A DNA stretch of 64,000 nucleotides, from positions 1 through 64,000 of IMG/VR virus record IMGVR_UViG_3300018080_003942; one strand, 5' to 3'. The notes beneath the pieces were generated by a model. The model did not search any database. It saw nothing but the letters and a program-made list of their open reading frames with translations, and was not told the DNA's origin. This document shows, piece by piece, positions 25,301 to 31,016 of this stretch. The translations under genes and the position numbers were made by a program. This DNA comes from a virus. Numbering within the stretch: the first letter of the stretch is position 1; each line of letters begins with the position of its first letter.

Positions 25301-25562
25301 GAGCCAGGCTGACAACTTCGCCCGGAAGCTCCGCGGCGCTTTGAAGCCTATCCTCGGTCCCTACATCCTGGATGAGGGCTTCTACACGCTGGTCAGCACC
25401 ATCGCCTCCGGCGTGGTCAACAGCGTGGTTCCCGACGAACTGAAGGACGCCCTGCTCCTCTCGATCACCGAAGACGAGACCGCGGCCGACAGCTTCATCA
25501 TGGAGTACAAGATCGACGTCTGGTTCTCCGGTGCCCGCGGCACGATCACCATCTACATCTAG
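22305..25562 (+). CDS. Tail sheath protein, unusually large
   Basis: A 1085-residue protein. The C-terminal about 200 residues look like the conserved sheath core: GEYVGAIMAALRQA, a hinge block, a helix ADNFARKLRGALKPIL, and a final beta strand MEYKIDVWFSGARGTITIYI that would donate to the neighbouring subunit. Residues about 90-600 hold several related beta domains (motif F-x5-8-V-x2-G-D-x-V) inserted before the core. T4 gp18 is about 660 residues, so roughly 400 extra residues decorate the tail surface. It is followed by the tube gene, as usual. Confidence 0.85.
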   Translation: MALENLRPDLKIEQKFVTAAPLVPASSLPVVLVGLNRDLRYRQLTDISAWNGGASVSDVDFPGWLGGAVEDTDQTDTYLRPVVEVYHDTYGWAAITDDVTFKNMATAPAMDIASGVDAVFEVASGTTGAFAVDTSAPAASAFTDANADFIDDQVAAGDVIKVDGIATYEVNSLGLVSDTELEVRRMDKGPGTAGAAEAAKIFVSAEDTNDVRTLYNTSTGFTAAGGFTSSGVAVGDLVRLDHWNIVSQGSGITFEAVGADTTTANNAGDTASATERVVTLPTADALTAWDNTTYTGGVFFTANADGDLMPAFYLSHAVAGPETVAIATDYGSNHLVDTEDADFGVKFQLFDYVYRTASASTTGAFTAENADGYRTFTDSSVTTFNGSPTTVQLGDHIAIKDEDGIYRPVFQVIGFGDAGSPASESPDTDATLAVQQFGDILGSAVFASNVDYVILGAEVEQEYLGATISAENADAYGATTRLLEATGEDFNADGVTAGDLVFSDSGTLMFIVVQVGDTVSPLTYDTLVVVDHPNAGTTLGTTDTIAEFGYSVRTSARSDFQVKRVVDADTLEITALSTTPNVIPGTRSIRGAIYFQTAPSIAASPDELGTNPVLVTAGDSDSAINYTIEKTLSGASLEGDVYVTYAEILNTNSASLLSFNSSTVTDVLGDAVPGNPLGLAGAIAAQNTDATMYAIQVTADTSAAWQTALEVAKTDTVYSLVPLTQNDTYLTLFQSHVTTQSLPDNKRERILWQSKWFKTQVDRTSYDSSVDTSNATVSRSALGVQTLTVYKDVVALGVIIGDEVTMTTFNGTSEVSVSGRITDIDNTTPAQPVLTMVADGNVPLSTTDLTVLTYDIKSKSLSQTELATSVTTYLTALSERRVRNIFPSRYQVTFTDTTGIYDSGLGDVEDYEVGGEYVGAIMAALRQARGPAQPLTKVAGSGIQLVIDPFSDSVTLQDQIIDGGGFYIEQPAGEGGSVQAIRALTTDVTTLTFAEESVTSQADNFARKLRGALKPILGPYILDEGFYTLVSTIASGVVNSVVPDELKDALLLSITEDETAADSFIMEYKIDVWFSGARGTITIYI

Positions 25563-25580
25563 TCCCGACGGACCTGAAAC

Positions 25581-26333
25581 ATGAGTAGCTACGTCAACTG
25601 GAGCTGGGCCTCCGAGCACGTTCAAACCGAGATCACTAACGGCGAGTACGTCAGCTCGGAGAGCACCCTCGTGCTCGCCGGCCCGTCCCGGCTGTCGATG
25701 CTCTCGGGTGATGCTTCCGGCAACCTCTCCACCACGAACTCGGTCATCCCCTTGGGTCTGATCCAGAACATCGGCATCACGCAGCAGCGCCAGCTGAGCC
25801 GCCTGTTCGAGATCGGCTCCAAGCGCGCGTACTTCGTGCCCGGCCGCCTGTTCTCGAACTTCACCATCGGCCGGATCCTGTTCTACGGTCCCAGCCTCCT
25901 GCGCTTGCTCTACGCGCTGGCGCCGCTGAACGACTCGCAGCTGGGTACGGTGGGTACGGACCTGAACGTCGACCCGGACAGTCAGGGCGATCCGATCTCG
26001 ATCCCCACGGACTACGCGGATCTCTTCCAGAGCGGGCAGCTTCAACTGAAGCCGGGCTACGGTGGTACGATCGGCGAGGCCCAGAACCGGGACTTCTTCA
26101 TCAACCTAGCCAGTGAGCTCTTCAACGTGCCCTTCGGCATGATCCTGGTGTTCAAGGACACCCGGAACCGCCCGTATGGCGCGGCCTTCCTCGAGGACTG
26201 CTACATCGAGACCCACCAGATGGGTGTCGACGCCAACGCCGTGGTGATCGGTGAGTCGGCGACGGGTCAGTTCGACAGTGTGGCCCCGATCCAGCTGGCT
26301 ACCCAGAGCTCGATCTACGGGCCGACCCCGTGA
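25581..26333 (+). CDS. Tail tube protein
   Basis: A 250-residue protein 18 nt after the sheath gene. Residues about 52-115 show the pattern GLIQNIGITQQRQLSRLFEI, then GSKRAYFVPGRLFSNFTIGR and GPSLLRLLYAL, matching tube-like proteins of large contractile phages (beta-barrel with a strand carrying the E-x-G-S turn). The remainder alternates strands and short loops. It would polymerise inside the sheath to form the DNA conduit. Last large gene of this transcript. Confidence 0.75.
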   Translation: MSSYVNWSWASEHVQTEITNGEYVSSESTLVLAGPSRLSMLSGDASGNLSTTNSVIPLGLIQNIGITQQRQLSRLFEIGSKRAYFVPGRLFSNFTIGRILFYGPSLLRLLYALAPLNDSQLGTVGTDLNVDPDSQGDPISIPTDYADLFQSGQLQLKPGYGGTIGEAQNRDFFINLASELFNVPFGMILVFKDTRNRPYGAAFLEDCYIETHQMGVDANAVVIGESATGQFDSVAPIQLATQSSIYGPTP

Positions 26334-26339
26334 GCTGAG

Positions 26340-26456
26340 ATGAACCTAACAGCGGCGCTGATGCTCGGTGCCCTAGTGCTGGGGGTGGCTATCGTTCTCT
26401 TGGACGATCGCCGCTCCCAGCGGCGTAAACGGGCCAAAAGGAATAGGCGGAGCTAA
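26340..26456 (+). CDS. 38-residue single-span membrane peptide
   Basis: A very short ORF starting 6 nt after the tube gene. Residues 4-21 are a hydrophobic helix (TAALMLGALVLGVAIVLL), followed by DDRRSQRRKRAKRNRRS, an extremely basic cytoplasmic-type tail. Codon use resembles its neighbours and it fits between the tube stop and the terminator. It could be a small holin-like or regulatory membrane peptide; no homologue is recognised. The ribosome site (GAG) is weak. Confidence 0.5.
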   Translation: MNLTAALMLGALVLGVAIVLLDDRRSQRRKRAKRNRRS

Positions 26457-26490
26457 AAAGAAGGAGAAGGGGGCTGCCGCTCCCTTCTCC
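26455..26490 (-). terminator. Minus-strand terminator at the convergent tail/early junction
   Basis: Stem GGAGAAGGG / CCCTTCTCC around a 10-nt loop at 26463-26490. Read on the minus strand it is followed by TTCTTTTT (26455-26462), a proper uridine tract. It ends the minus-strand operon whose last gene stops at 26523 and may also block plus-strand read-through. Confidence 0.85.
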
Positions 26491-26522
26491 GTGCTCACCG
26501 AGGGCTTCTCGATAAGGGGCCG

Positions 26523-26864
26523 CTAGTCCCGGAGCAGTGCGACGCTCGCGAGGGCGTCGCGATGCCTGACCAGCTCACCGGTCGTAGGGAACCGCGTGAT
26601 GCCGAGGAGTTTCAGGGCTTCCGTTGCGCTGTCCGCAATGGCCCAGAACTGCTTACCATACGGGTCCGTGTACTGGTACAGGTTCACCACGGTCTCAGCG
26701 CGCTCGAACTCGTCCCAGGCATCTACACTCCCGATCCACTTGAGCGTGGACCAGTCGAGCTCGAAGGCAACATCCCGGTTCAGGAATTGATAGGGCCCTT
26801 GGGCCGCATCGGCCAGATTGAGGGCCACAACCAGATGCTGGTCTAGTTGATAGATCTGCATCAT
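26523..26864 (-). CDS. Hypothetical protein
   Basis: A 113-residue acidic soluble protein, rich in aromatic residues (YQLDQHLVVALNLADAA, WSTLKWIGSVDAWDEFE). Last gene of the minus-strand operon; its start overlaps the upstream gene by 4 nt (ATGA). Compact alpha/beta appearance; no family recognised. Confidence 0.65.
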   Translation of the reverse strand: MMQIYQLDQHLVVALNLADAAQGPYQFLNRDVAFELDWSTLKWIGSVDAWDEFERAETVVNLYQYTDPYGKQFWAIADSATEALKLLGITRFPTTGELVRHRDALASVALLRD

Positions 26865-27256
26865 AGGTGGATCCTCCGCTTCGGCTCCTCAGCCTGCTTA
26901 CCCCGCGCCTCTCGGCAGGAGGTGCACAGGGCGACCTCGCCGGCCCAGGAGCCGGCGTCGTCGATCCACTGATCGATGATCTGACAGCCGCAGATCAGCG
27001 TCAGTGGCTCCGGCTTAGACTCGAAGAGCGGCTCCTCCTCGTCCTCCTTCGGAGGTGCGAAGAAGTTGCGGGGCCTGAAGGTGCCGCACACCTGCCCAGA
27101 GAGCAGGATGTGGTGCAGCAGCTCGTAGGAGCCGAGCCCTCGCCGGGATCCACACGCGTCGCAGAAGTGAGCACGGGCCGGGTAGTGGTCCGGATCCATC
27201 TTCAACATCTGCTTGAGATACGCGAGATCGTCGGCCCTGCTGTCAGTCCGCGTCAT
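26861..27256 (-). CDS. Cys-rich zinc-ribbon-like protein
   Basis: A 131-residue protein with CDACG (about residue 32-36), a lone Cys in GQVCG, CGC (about 89-91) and CTSC (about 112-115), a likely pair of zinc knuckles. The end is basic (KRRIHL). It overlaps both neighbours by 4 nt. Similar in style to the zinc-ribbon set at 43.7-51.6 kb. Function unknown. Confidence 0.65.
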   Translation of the reverse strand: MTRTDSRADDLAYLKQMLKMDPDHYPARAHFCDACGSRRGLGSYELLHHILLSGQVCGTFRPRNFFAPPKEDEEEPLFESKPEPLTLICGCQIIDQWIDDAGSWAGEVALCTSCREARGKQAEEPKRRIHL

Positions 27257-27480
27257 TGCGCCCTCCTGGGCCAGTGCTGGCGGCAGAGCCGCTCAGCGTA
27301 GGCCTCAAGGGCCGCGGCCCGGTTGGCCTCGGCCGTGGCGATGCCCTCGGCCAGCTCCTCGCTGAGACCCTTGGCGGTCTCGACGTCGAGCTGGTCCTGC
27401 CGGGCCAGGAACGCCGTCACCGAGGTGACGTGTTCCTGAACGGAGGGGTGCTGGACCACACCGAGGCGTGGCACCCTCAC
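27253..27480 (-). CDS. Small helical hypothetical protein
   Basis: A 75-residue protein with GTG start at 27480. This start overlaps the upstream stop as GTGA and has GAGGTG 5 nt before it, so the longer in-frame extension, which overlaps the membrane gene, is rejected. The body is an Ala/Glu helix (SEELAEGIATAEANRAAALEAYAERL). No function assigned. Confidence 0.6.
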   Translation of the reverse strand: MRVPRLGVVQHPSVQEHVTSVTAFLARQDQLDVETAKGLSEELAEGIATAEANRAAALEAYAERLCRQHWPRRAQ

Positions 27481-27902
27481 CGGGTCACCTCGTCGATGTA
27501 GTCCTTGATGGGCTTGTCCATCTCGATGGCGGCCTTCATGGCCGCCCAGATTTTGTCCGCATCCGCAAGCCGAAGGACCACACAGGTCCCGTAGATCGCG
27601 ATGACGCTGAGCATCAGCGCGGCGGAGCCGACCACGGCGCTCGTAGTCCACCACATCCACGTGGGAAGCGGCAGGATCGTCAGGTCGTACACGCCGGCGA
27701 CGACCACGATCGTGTAGACCGCGACCAGGGTCGCCACGATGGCGTACGCGGAGCGGTTGAGGTCCTTGAGGACCCCGGCGTGCATCAGCACGATGCTGAT
27801 CACGCAGGTCGCCGACACGACCAGACCCGTGTTGGGGCCCAGTCCGAAGAAGGCGACGACGGCCCAGAACAGGCCGTACAGGGTGTTGAAGGTGCGCGAC
27901 AT
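27477..27902 (-). CDS. Four-helix membrane protein
   Basis: A 141-residue membrane protein; ATG 27902 has GGAGG about 7 nt upstream and is preferred to ATG 27968. Four hydrophobic segments can be seen (about 8-24, 27-44, 53-75, 85-112), then a charged C-terminal tail. Size and topology fit a holin, but no lysin gene is adjacent, so a general inner-membrane takeover protein is equally possible. Confidence 0.65.
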   Translation of the reverse strand: MSRTFNTLYGLFWAVVAFFGLGPNTGLVVSATCVISIVLMHAGVLKDLNRSAYAIVATLVAVYTIVVVAGVYDLTILPLPTWMWWTTSAVVGSAALMLSVIAIYGTCVVLRLADADKIWAAMKAAIEMDKPIKDYIDEVTR

Positions 27903-28118
27903 GGTCGGCCTCCAGTGTTGGGGTGATGATGGTGCCGGGGTAGACATTCCCCGGATCACTAAACTCATGCCCGAACCCTCGCTTGTTCTGGCGCTTTTGG
28001 GTACCTACACTTCTTGTCGATGATGAGTCGGCGCCTCTGCGGGGCGGCTTCTTTCATGGGCAGGGCCTCGACGCAGCGGCAGCGTCGGGGCCCTATTTTG
28101 TGGCACTGGCTCCCAGTG
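27903..28118. other. 216-nt intergenic interval downstream of the sigma gene
   Basis: The longest gap in the minus-strand module. It contains the second copy of the 22-nt palindrome and the ribosome site of the membrane gene. A possible 30-codon minus-strand ORF (start 28057) is not convincing. A promoter for the 26.5-27.9 kb genes is expected here, but no clear -35/-10 pair was found; a phage-specific promoter is possible. Confidence 0.5.
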
Positions 28119-28122
28119 TCAG
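28101..28122. repeat. 22-nt palindromic element, copy 2
   Basis: Identical in all 22 bases to 9464-9485; core GGCACTGG-CTC-CCAGTGTC. Here it overlaps the stop codon of the sigma factor gene (minus strand) and begins a 216-nt gene-free interval. No uridine tract follows on either strand. Confidence 0.8.
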
Positions 28123-28967
28123 AGATTGGGATCGATGTCCTCGAGCAGCACCCACAGCTCTCGAAGCCCCTCGTTCTCGATCTGCCTCACACGCTCCCGA
28201 GTCCGCCGGTAGAAGCGTGCGAGCTCCCCATAGGGGGTCGGGTTCTCGTGCCCGAACCCGTAGTGCCGGCGGATGATGTCCTCAGCCTCCGGCTTCAGCT
28301 GCGCCAGGGCCCAGTTCAAGAGGTCCCGGTTCTCCTGATTGATGACCCGATCGAGCATCGCCGGGGCCGGTCCTAGCTGAACCCCCTGCGCTGTGTCCTG
28401 GGTGAGCCGGCCGCACGCCTCGGTGATCTCGGTGTCCAGGGTCACCAACCGACTATCCCGAGCGTGCCTGTACTTCCGGATCTTGTCCGGGTCCCAGCCG
28501 AGCTCCTCGAAGATCTCCTCCTCGTCCGGGTAGTAGCCGTTGGTCTTCAACATCCGGTACGCCTTGGTCTGGTAGTCGGTGACCAGGGACCGGTGGCGAA
28601 TAGGCTTGGCTGAGAGGTTGCGGTACTCCCGACGGACCTCGGCGTCGATCCACCAGACGGCGTAGGTACTGAACTTGACGTGGCTCTTCGTGCCCTTGAC
28701 GACCCGGTCAAGGTCGAAATCCCTGAGCGCCTTCATAAGCCCCACGAACCCCGCGGAGATCATGTCGTGATAGCGCGCGTCCTTGGCCTCGACGAAGCGC
28801 TGCACTCGTCGGATTACCAGGCGGACATTGTGTTCGACCAGCCGCTGAGCTGCGGCATCATCCCCCTCGCGTAGCGCTTTGACGAGCAGCTCGCGTTCTT
28901 CCTCCTTCGACAGGACTGGGTGATCAGCTGCCTTGTGTAGGGCGATCTCGTCGAAGGACCAGTCCAC
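28119..28967 (-). CDS. Phage sigma-70 family factor
   Basis: A 282-residue sigma factor. Region 2 is clear: LVEHNVRLVIRRVQRF, DMISAGFVGLMKALRDFD and KFSTYAVWWIDAEVRREYRN (core binding, -10 melting and recognition). Region 3 follows (about 140-190). Region 4.2 has an HTH ending RRTRERVRQIENEGLRELW, as in -35-binding sigma factors. It lacks a large region 1.1, resembling group 3 / RpoH-sized factors. With the beta-prime at the left edge it suggests that the phage redirects transcription, with host or phage polymerase. The stop lies within the 22-nt palindrome. Confidence 0.92.
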   Translation of the reverse strand: MDWSFDEIALHKAADHPVLSKEEERELLVKALREGDDAAAQRLVEHNVRLVIRRVQRFVEAKDARYHDMISAGFVGLMKALRDFDLDRVVKGTKSHVKFSTYAVWWIDAEVRREYRNLSAKPIRHRSLVTDYQTKAYRMLKTNGYYPDEEEIFEELGWDPDKIRKYRHARDSRLVTLDTEITEACGRLTQDTAQGVQLGPAPAMLDRVINQENRDLLNWALAQLKPEAEDIIRRHYGFGHENPTPYGELARFYRRTRERVRQIENEGLRELWVLLEDIDPNL

Positions 28968-28968
28968 G

Positions 28969-29415
28969 TCAACAGCCGAACGTGTCGAGGAGAGCCTTTG
29001 CGATGCGGCGCAAAGTCTCCTTCTCGCGTAGGCGTGGTACCCCGAGAAGGACGAAGTCGTACTGGTTACGGAAGAGGGGACTCACGCCAGCCTCGGCTTG
29101 GGTCCCCTGGATATTCAGCTTGCGAGCCACGAGATCATAGAGGTATGCACTGAGCTCCTCTAGATCCGCAGACACGATCTGCTTGAAGTGGATGAACACC
29201 TTGGATTGATCGCCCAAGGCCTGTGTTCCAATGTGAGCCTGGTAGCGCCGGCCGCCGCTGCTCTGAAGCTCCAGAACATCGGGGACGACTGCCACGCCTT
29301 TAGCCCCCTCGTAGAGGCTGGCGTCTTCAAGAGCCTTGGCGTCTTCAAGAGCGTTTTTCCACTCCTTAGATCCGGGCTTGATGACGGAGAAGGACGGGTC
29401 AGGTGTCGAGGACAT
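28969..29415 (-). CDS. Hypothetical protein
   Basis: A 148-residue alpha/beta protein with one nucleotide between its stop and the sigma start. The pattern KVFIHFKQIVSADLEELSAYLYDLVARKL suggests a compact two-layer fold. It overlaps the upstream gene by 17 nt. Not recognised. Confidence 0.6.
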   Translation of the reverse strand: MSSTPDPSFSVIKPGSKEWKNALEDAKALEDASLYEGAKGVAVVPDVLELQSSGGRRYQAHIGTQALGDQSKVFIHFKQIVSADLEELSAYLYDLVARKLNIQGTQAEAGVSPLFRNQYDFVLLGVPRLREKETLRRIAKALLDTFGC

Positions 29416-29947
29416 CGTTGTGCCTCAGGATGCGGGCGATGATGTCTTCGCCCTGGTAGAAGAGCTCAACCCAGTAATCGTCGGGTTTTCGAGCCAACTG
29501 GCGCTCAATCCCTAGACCGAGGAGATGAGATGCACTATTGCAGTAGACCTCAAGCTCCCAGGCTTTGTCAACAAACTGTTGCAACCACCTAGGGGGAGCG
29601 TAGAAGGTAACCACCGGGCCTTTCTTTCGGCTAGCCCCAGGGACGCGTGCTTGTGGGAGGAGGCTGTCGAGCGTACCGTCTAGGTAAGCCTCCTCAGCGA
29701 GCCACATGATAGGCCCGCTCGCGGCCCGGTCCGCCTTCTTCAGGATGCGTAGAAGGCGTTTCTTGGTCGGGGCGGTCAAAAACGCCCGACAGTCTTGACC
29801 AGTGCTTCGGTAGCTAGTGCCGAATGGCCTGGAAACCGTGCCCGCAGGAGGCGCAGCAGTAGGACTCTCGGACATGGGTCCCGAGCCTAGCTGCCTCAGC
29901 CATCTTCTGTAGGTCTCGATCTCCCTGTTCCTCGAGCTGTCCGACAT
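29399..29947 (-). CDS. Hypothetical protein
   Basis: A 182-residue basic protein; ATG 29947 has GAGG 6 nt upstream, while ATG 29875 would reduce overlap with the zinc-ribbon gene from 134 to 62 nt, so the start is uncertain. The body (TAPTKKRLLRILKKADRAAS, PPRWLQQFVDKAWELEVYC) is helical. No family recognised. Confidence 0.55.
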   Translation of the reverse strand: MSDSSRNREIETYRRWLRQLGSGPMSESPTAAPPAGTVSRPFGTSYRSTGQDCRAFLTAPTKKRLLRILKKADRAASGPIMWLAEEAYLDGTLDSLLPQARVPGASRKKGPVVTFYAPPRWLQQFVDKAWELEVYCNSASHLLGLGIERQLARKPDDYWVELFYQGEDIIARILRHNDVLDT

Positions 29948-30026
29948 CCGTAGCCTCGCGGCTGGGGGCAGGCGTGCAGTCTGCGCTGTTGCATTCAGGG
30001 CAGGAAACGACTCCGTACTTCTCCAT
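29814..30026 (-). CDS. Small zinc-ribbon protein
   Basis: A 70-residue protein with a C-x2-C at each end (CPEC at 9-12; CASC near 58-61) bracketing a charged helical centre, the pattern of a zinc ribbon with an insert. It overlaps the downstream gene in another frame by up to 134 nt, which lowers confidence, but the paired Cys motifs argue that it is real. Confidence 0.5.
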   Translation of the reverse strand: MEKYGVVSCPECNSADCTPAPSREATDVGQLEEQGDRDLQKMAEAARLGTHVRESYCCASCGHGFQAIRH

Positions 30027-30028
30027 GT

Positions 30029-30556
30029 TCAGTCTTCGCTAGCAGCTTGTTGTCGACGGACCTCCGCAGATGCAGCGTAGCAGAGCACCATCGCATCCGA
30101 GATGTCCTCGTGGGCTTTGGGCACACCATCAGGATAGCCCAAATCGGCCAAGTCATCGGAAAACCGTTCATTCATTCGAGCCCGCGCCCCGTCCTTATCC
30201 TTGGCCTTGACGCGACTGCGGGCCGTCTTAGCTGTGATCAGGACCGGCTCGTAACCCGCTCGGGCGACCTCCGACATCACGGCCCCGATAGCCATGGCGA
30301 CCTTGCCCATGGATGATAGGTTCCTGGCGTGCTTGTTGAACTTCAAGTCCTCGATGATCACGTGATCCGGGTTCCACTTGGCGAGCACCTCCCGCACCCG
30401 CTTCCCTAGCTGCCCGATCCGAGCAGCGAAGGTGTCCTTGGCGCGCAACCGAAGGAGCTCGACATGCAGCATCTCCCACTCATCGCTCTCATCCATCCGC
30501 ATCAAGGCCACCCCTGTTTTGAGGCTGCCGCAGTCGAATCCCATTACAACGGTCAT
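30029..30556 (-). CDS. ruvC: RuvC-like Holliday junction resolvase
   Basis: A 175-residue RNase H-fold endonuclease. MGFDCGSLKTGVA (Asp8) is the first catalytic strand, VIIEDLKF (Glu69) the second, and HEDISDAMVL near residue 155 gives the final acidic pair, matching RuvC layout and length (E. coli 173). The segment NKHARNLSSMGKVAMAIGAV matches the RuvC helix after the second acid. It would cleave recombination junctions and branched replication DNA before packaging. Overlaps the upstream gene by 4 nt. Confidence 0.88.
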   Translation of the reverse strand: MTVVMGFDCGSLKTGVALMRMDESDEWEMLHVELLRLRAKDTFAARIGQLGKRVREVLAKWNPDHVIIEDLKFNKHARNLSSMGKVAMAIGAVMSEVARAGYEPVLITAKTARSRVKAKDKDGARARMNERFSDDLADLGYPDGVPKAHEDISDAMVLCYAASAEVRRQQAASED

Positions 30557-30957
30557 TCACGCCCCCCGGCTCCTCGGCCGCGGTTACGGATGGCCCGCTG
30601 AATGGCCTCTCGCCGGCTCGGCGGGATCTTGTGCAGGGGGAGCTCGACCGGAGCTTCGGGGACCTTCTGGAAGGGCAGGTCACCGAAGATCTTGATCAGG
30701 GATCCAAGAACGTCTTGAGCATTCATCGTGTCGAGACGCCCATCGACCATGGAGATCGGCAGCTCGAAGGTCATCGGCTGATCGAACGGGGTCAAGTAGT
30801 GCATTCGGAGCCCCATGTGCTCCTCATCACCTTCGGGGGCGATGTTCGTCACGTGACACCAGATGAACCAGCCGGTCACGTGGATACCGGAGGCGCCGAA
30901 TCGAATGTCCTTGGAGCTGAAGGTCCAGAAAGGCTTAGGAGCGTTGGGGTTATCCAT
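30553..30957 (-). CDS. Hypothetical protein
   Basis: A 134-residue protein with a beta-rich N-terminal domain (GIHVTGWFIWCHVTNI, HYLTPFDQPMTFELPISM) and a basic C-terminal tail (RRAIRNRGRGAGGRE-like). It precedes the resolvase with a 4-nt overlap. No family recognised; an OB-like nucleic-acid binder is possible. Confidence 0.6.
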   Translation of the reverse strand: MDNPNAPKPFWTFSSKDIRFGASGIHVTGWFIWCHVTNIAPEGDEEHMGLRMHYLTPFDQPMTFELPISMVDGRLDTMNAQDVLGSLIKIFGDLPFQKVPEAPVELPLHKIPPSRREAIQRAIRNRGRGAGGRE

Positions 30958-30961
30958 AGCT

Positions 30962-31008
30962 AAAAGAGAGGAAGGGGCGAGGCCGGCACCCCGAAGGGCG
31001 CCGACCTC
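30962..31008 (-). terminator. Minus-strand terminator between the 31017 and 30957 genes
   Basis: Imperfect stem GAGG-c-CGGC / GCCG-a-CCTC (30979-31008) followed on the minus strand by GCCCCTTCCTCTCTTTT. It lies right after the stop of the acidic-tract protein. Confidence 0.6.
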
Positions 31009-31016
31009 TGGGGGAC

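Noticed and set aside
24126-26045. 639-codon minus-strand ORF opposite the sheath and tube genes
   Set aside because: Arg/Asp/Val/Gly-rich antisense artefact of GC-rich codons; no ribosome site and opposite to a clear structural gene.
27966-28057. 30-codon minus-strand ORF in the gap after the sigma gene
   Set aside because: Has a moderate GAGG site and basic product, but too short and featureless to support.
27903-28118. Sigma-70 style promoter (TCGACA ... )
   Set aside because: No acceptable -10 at the right spacing; judged random.
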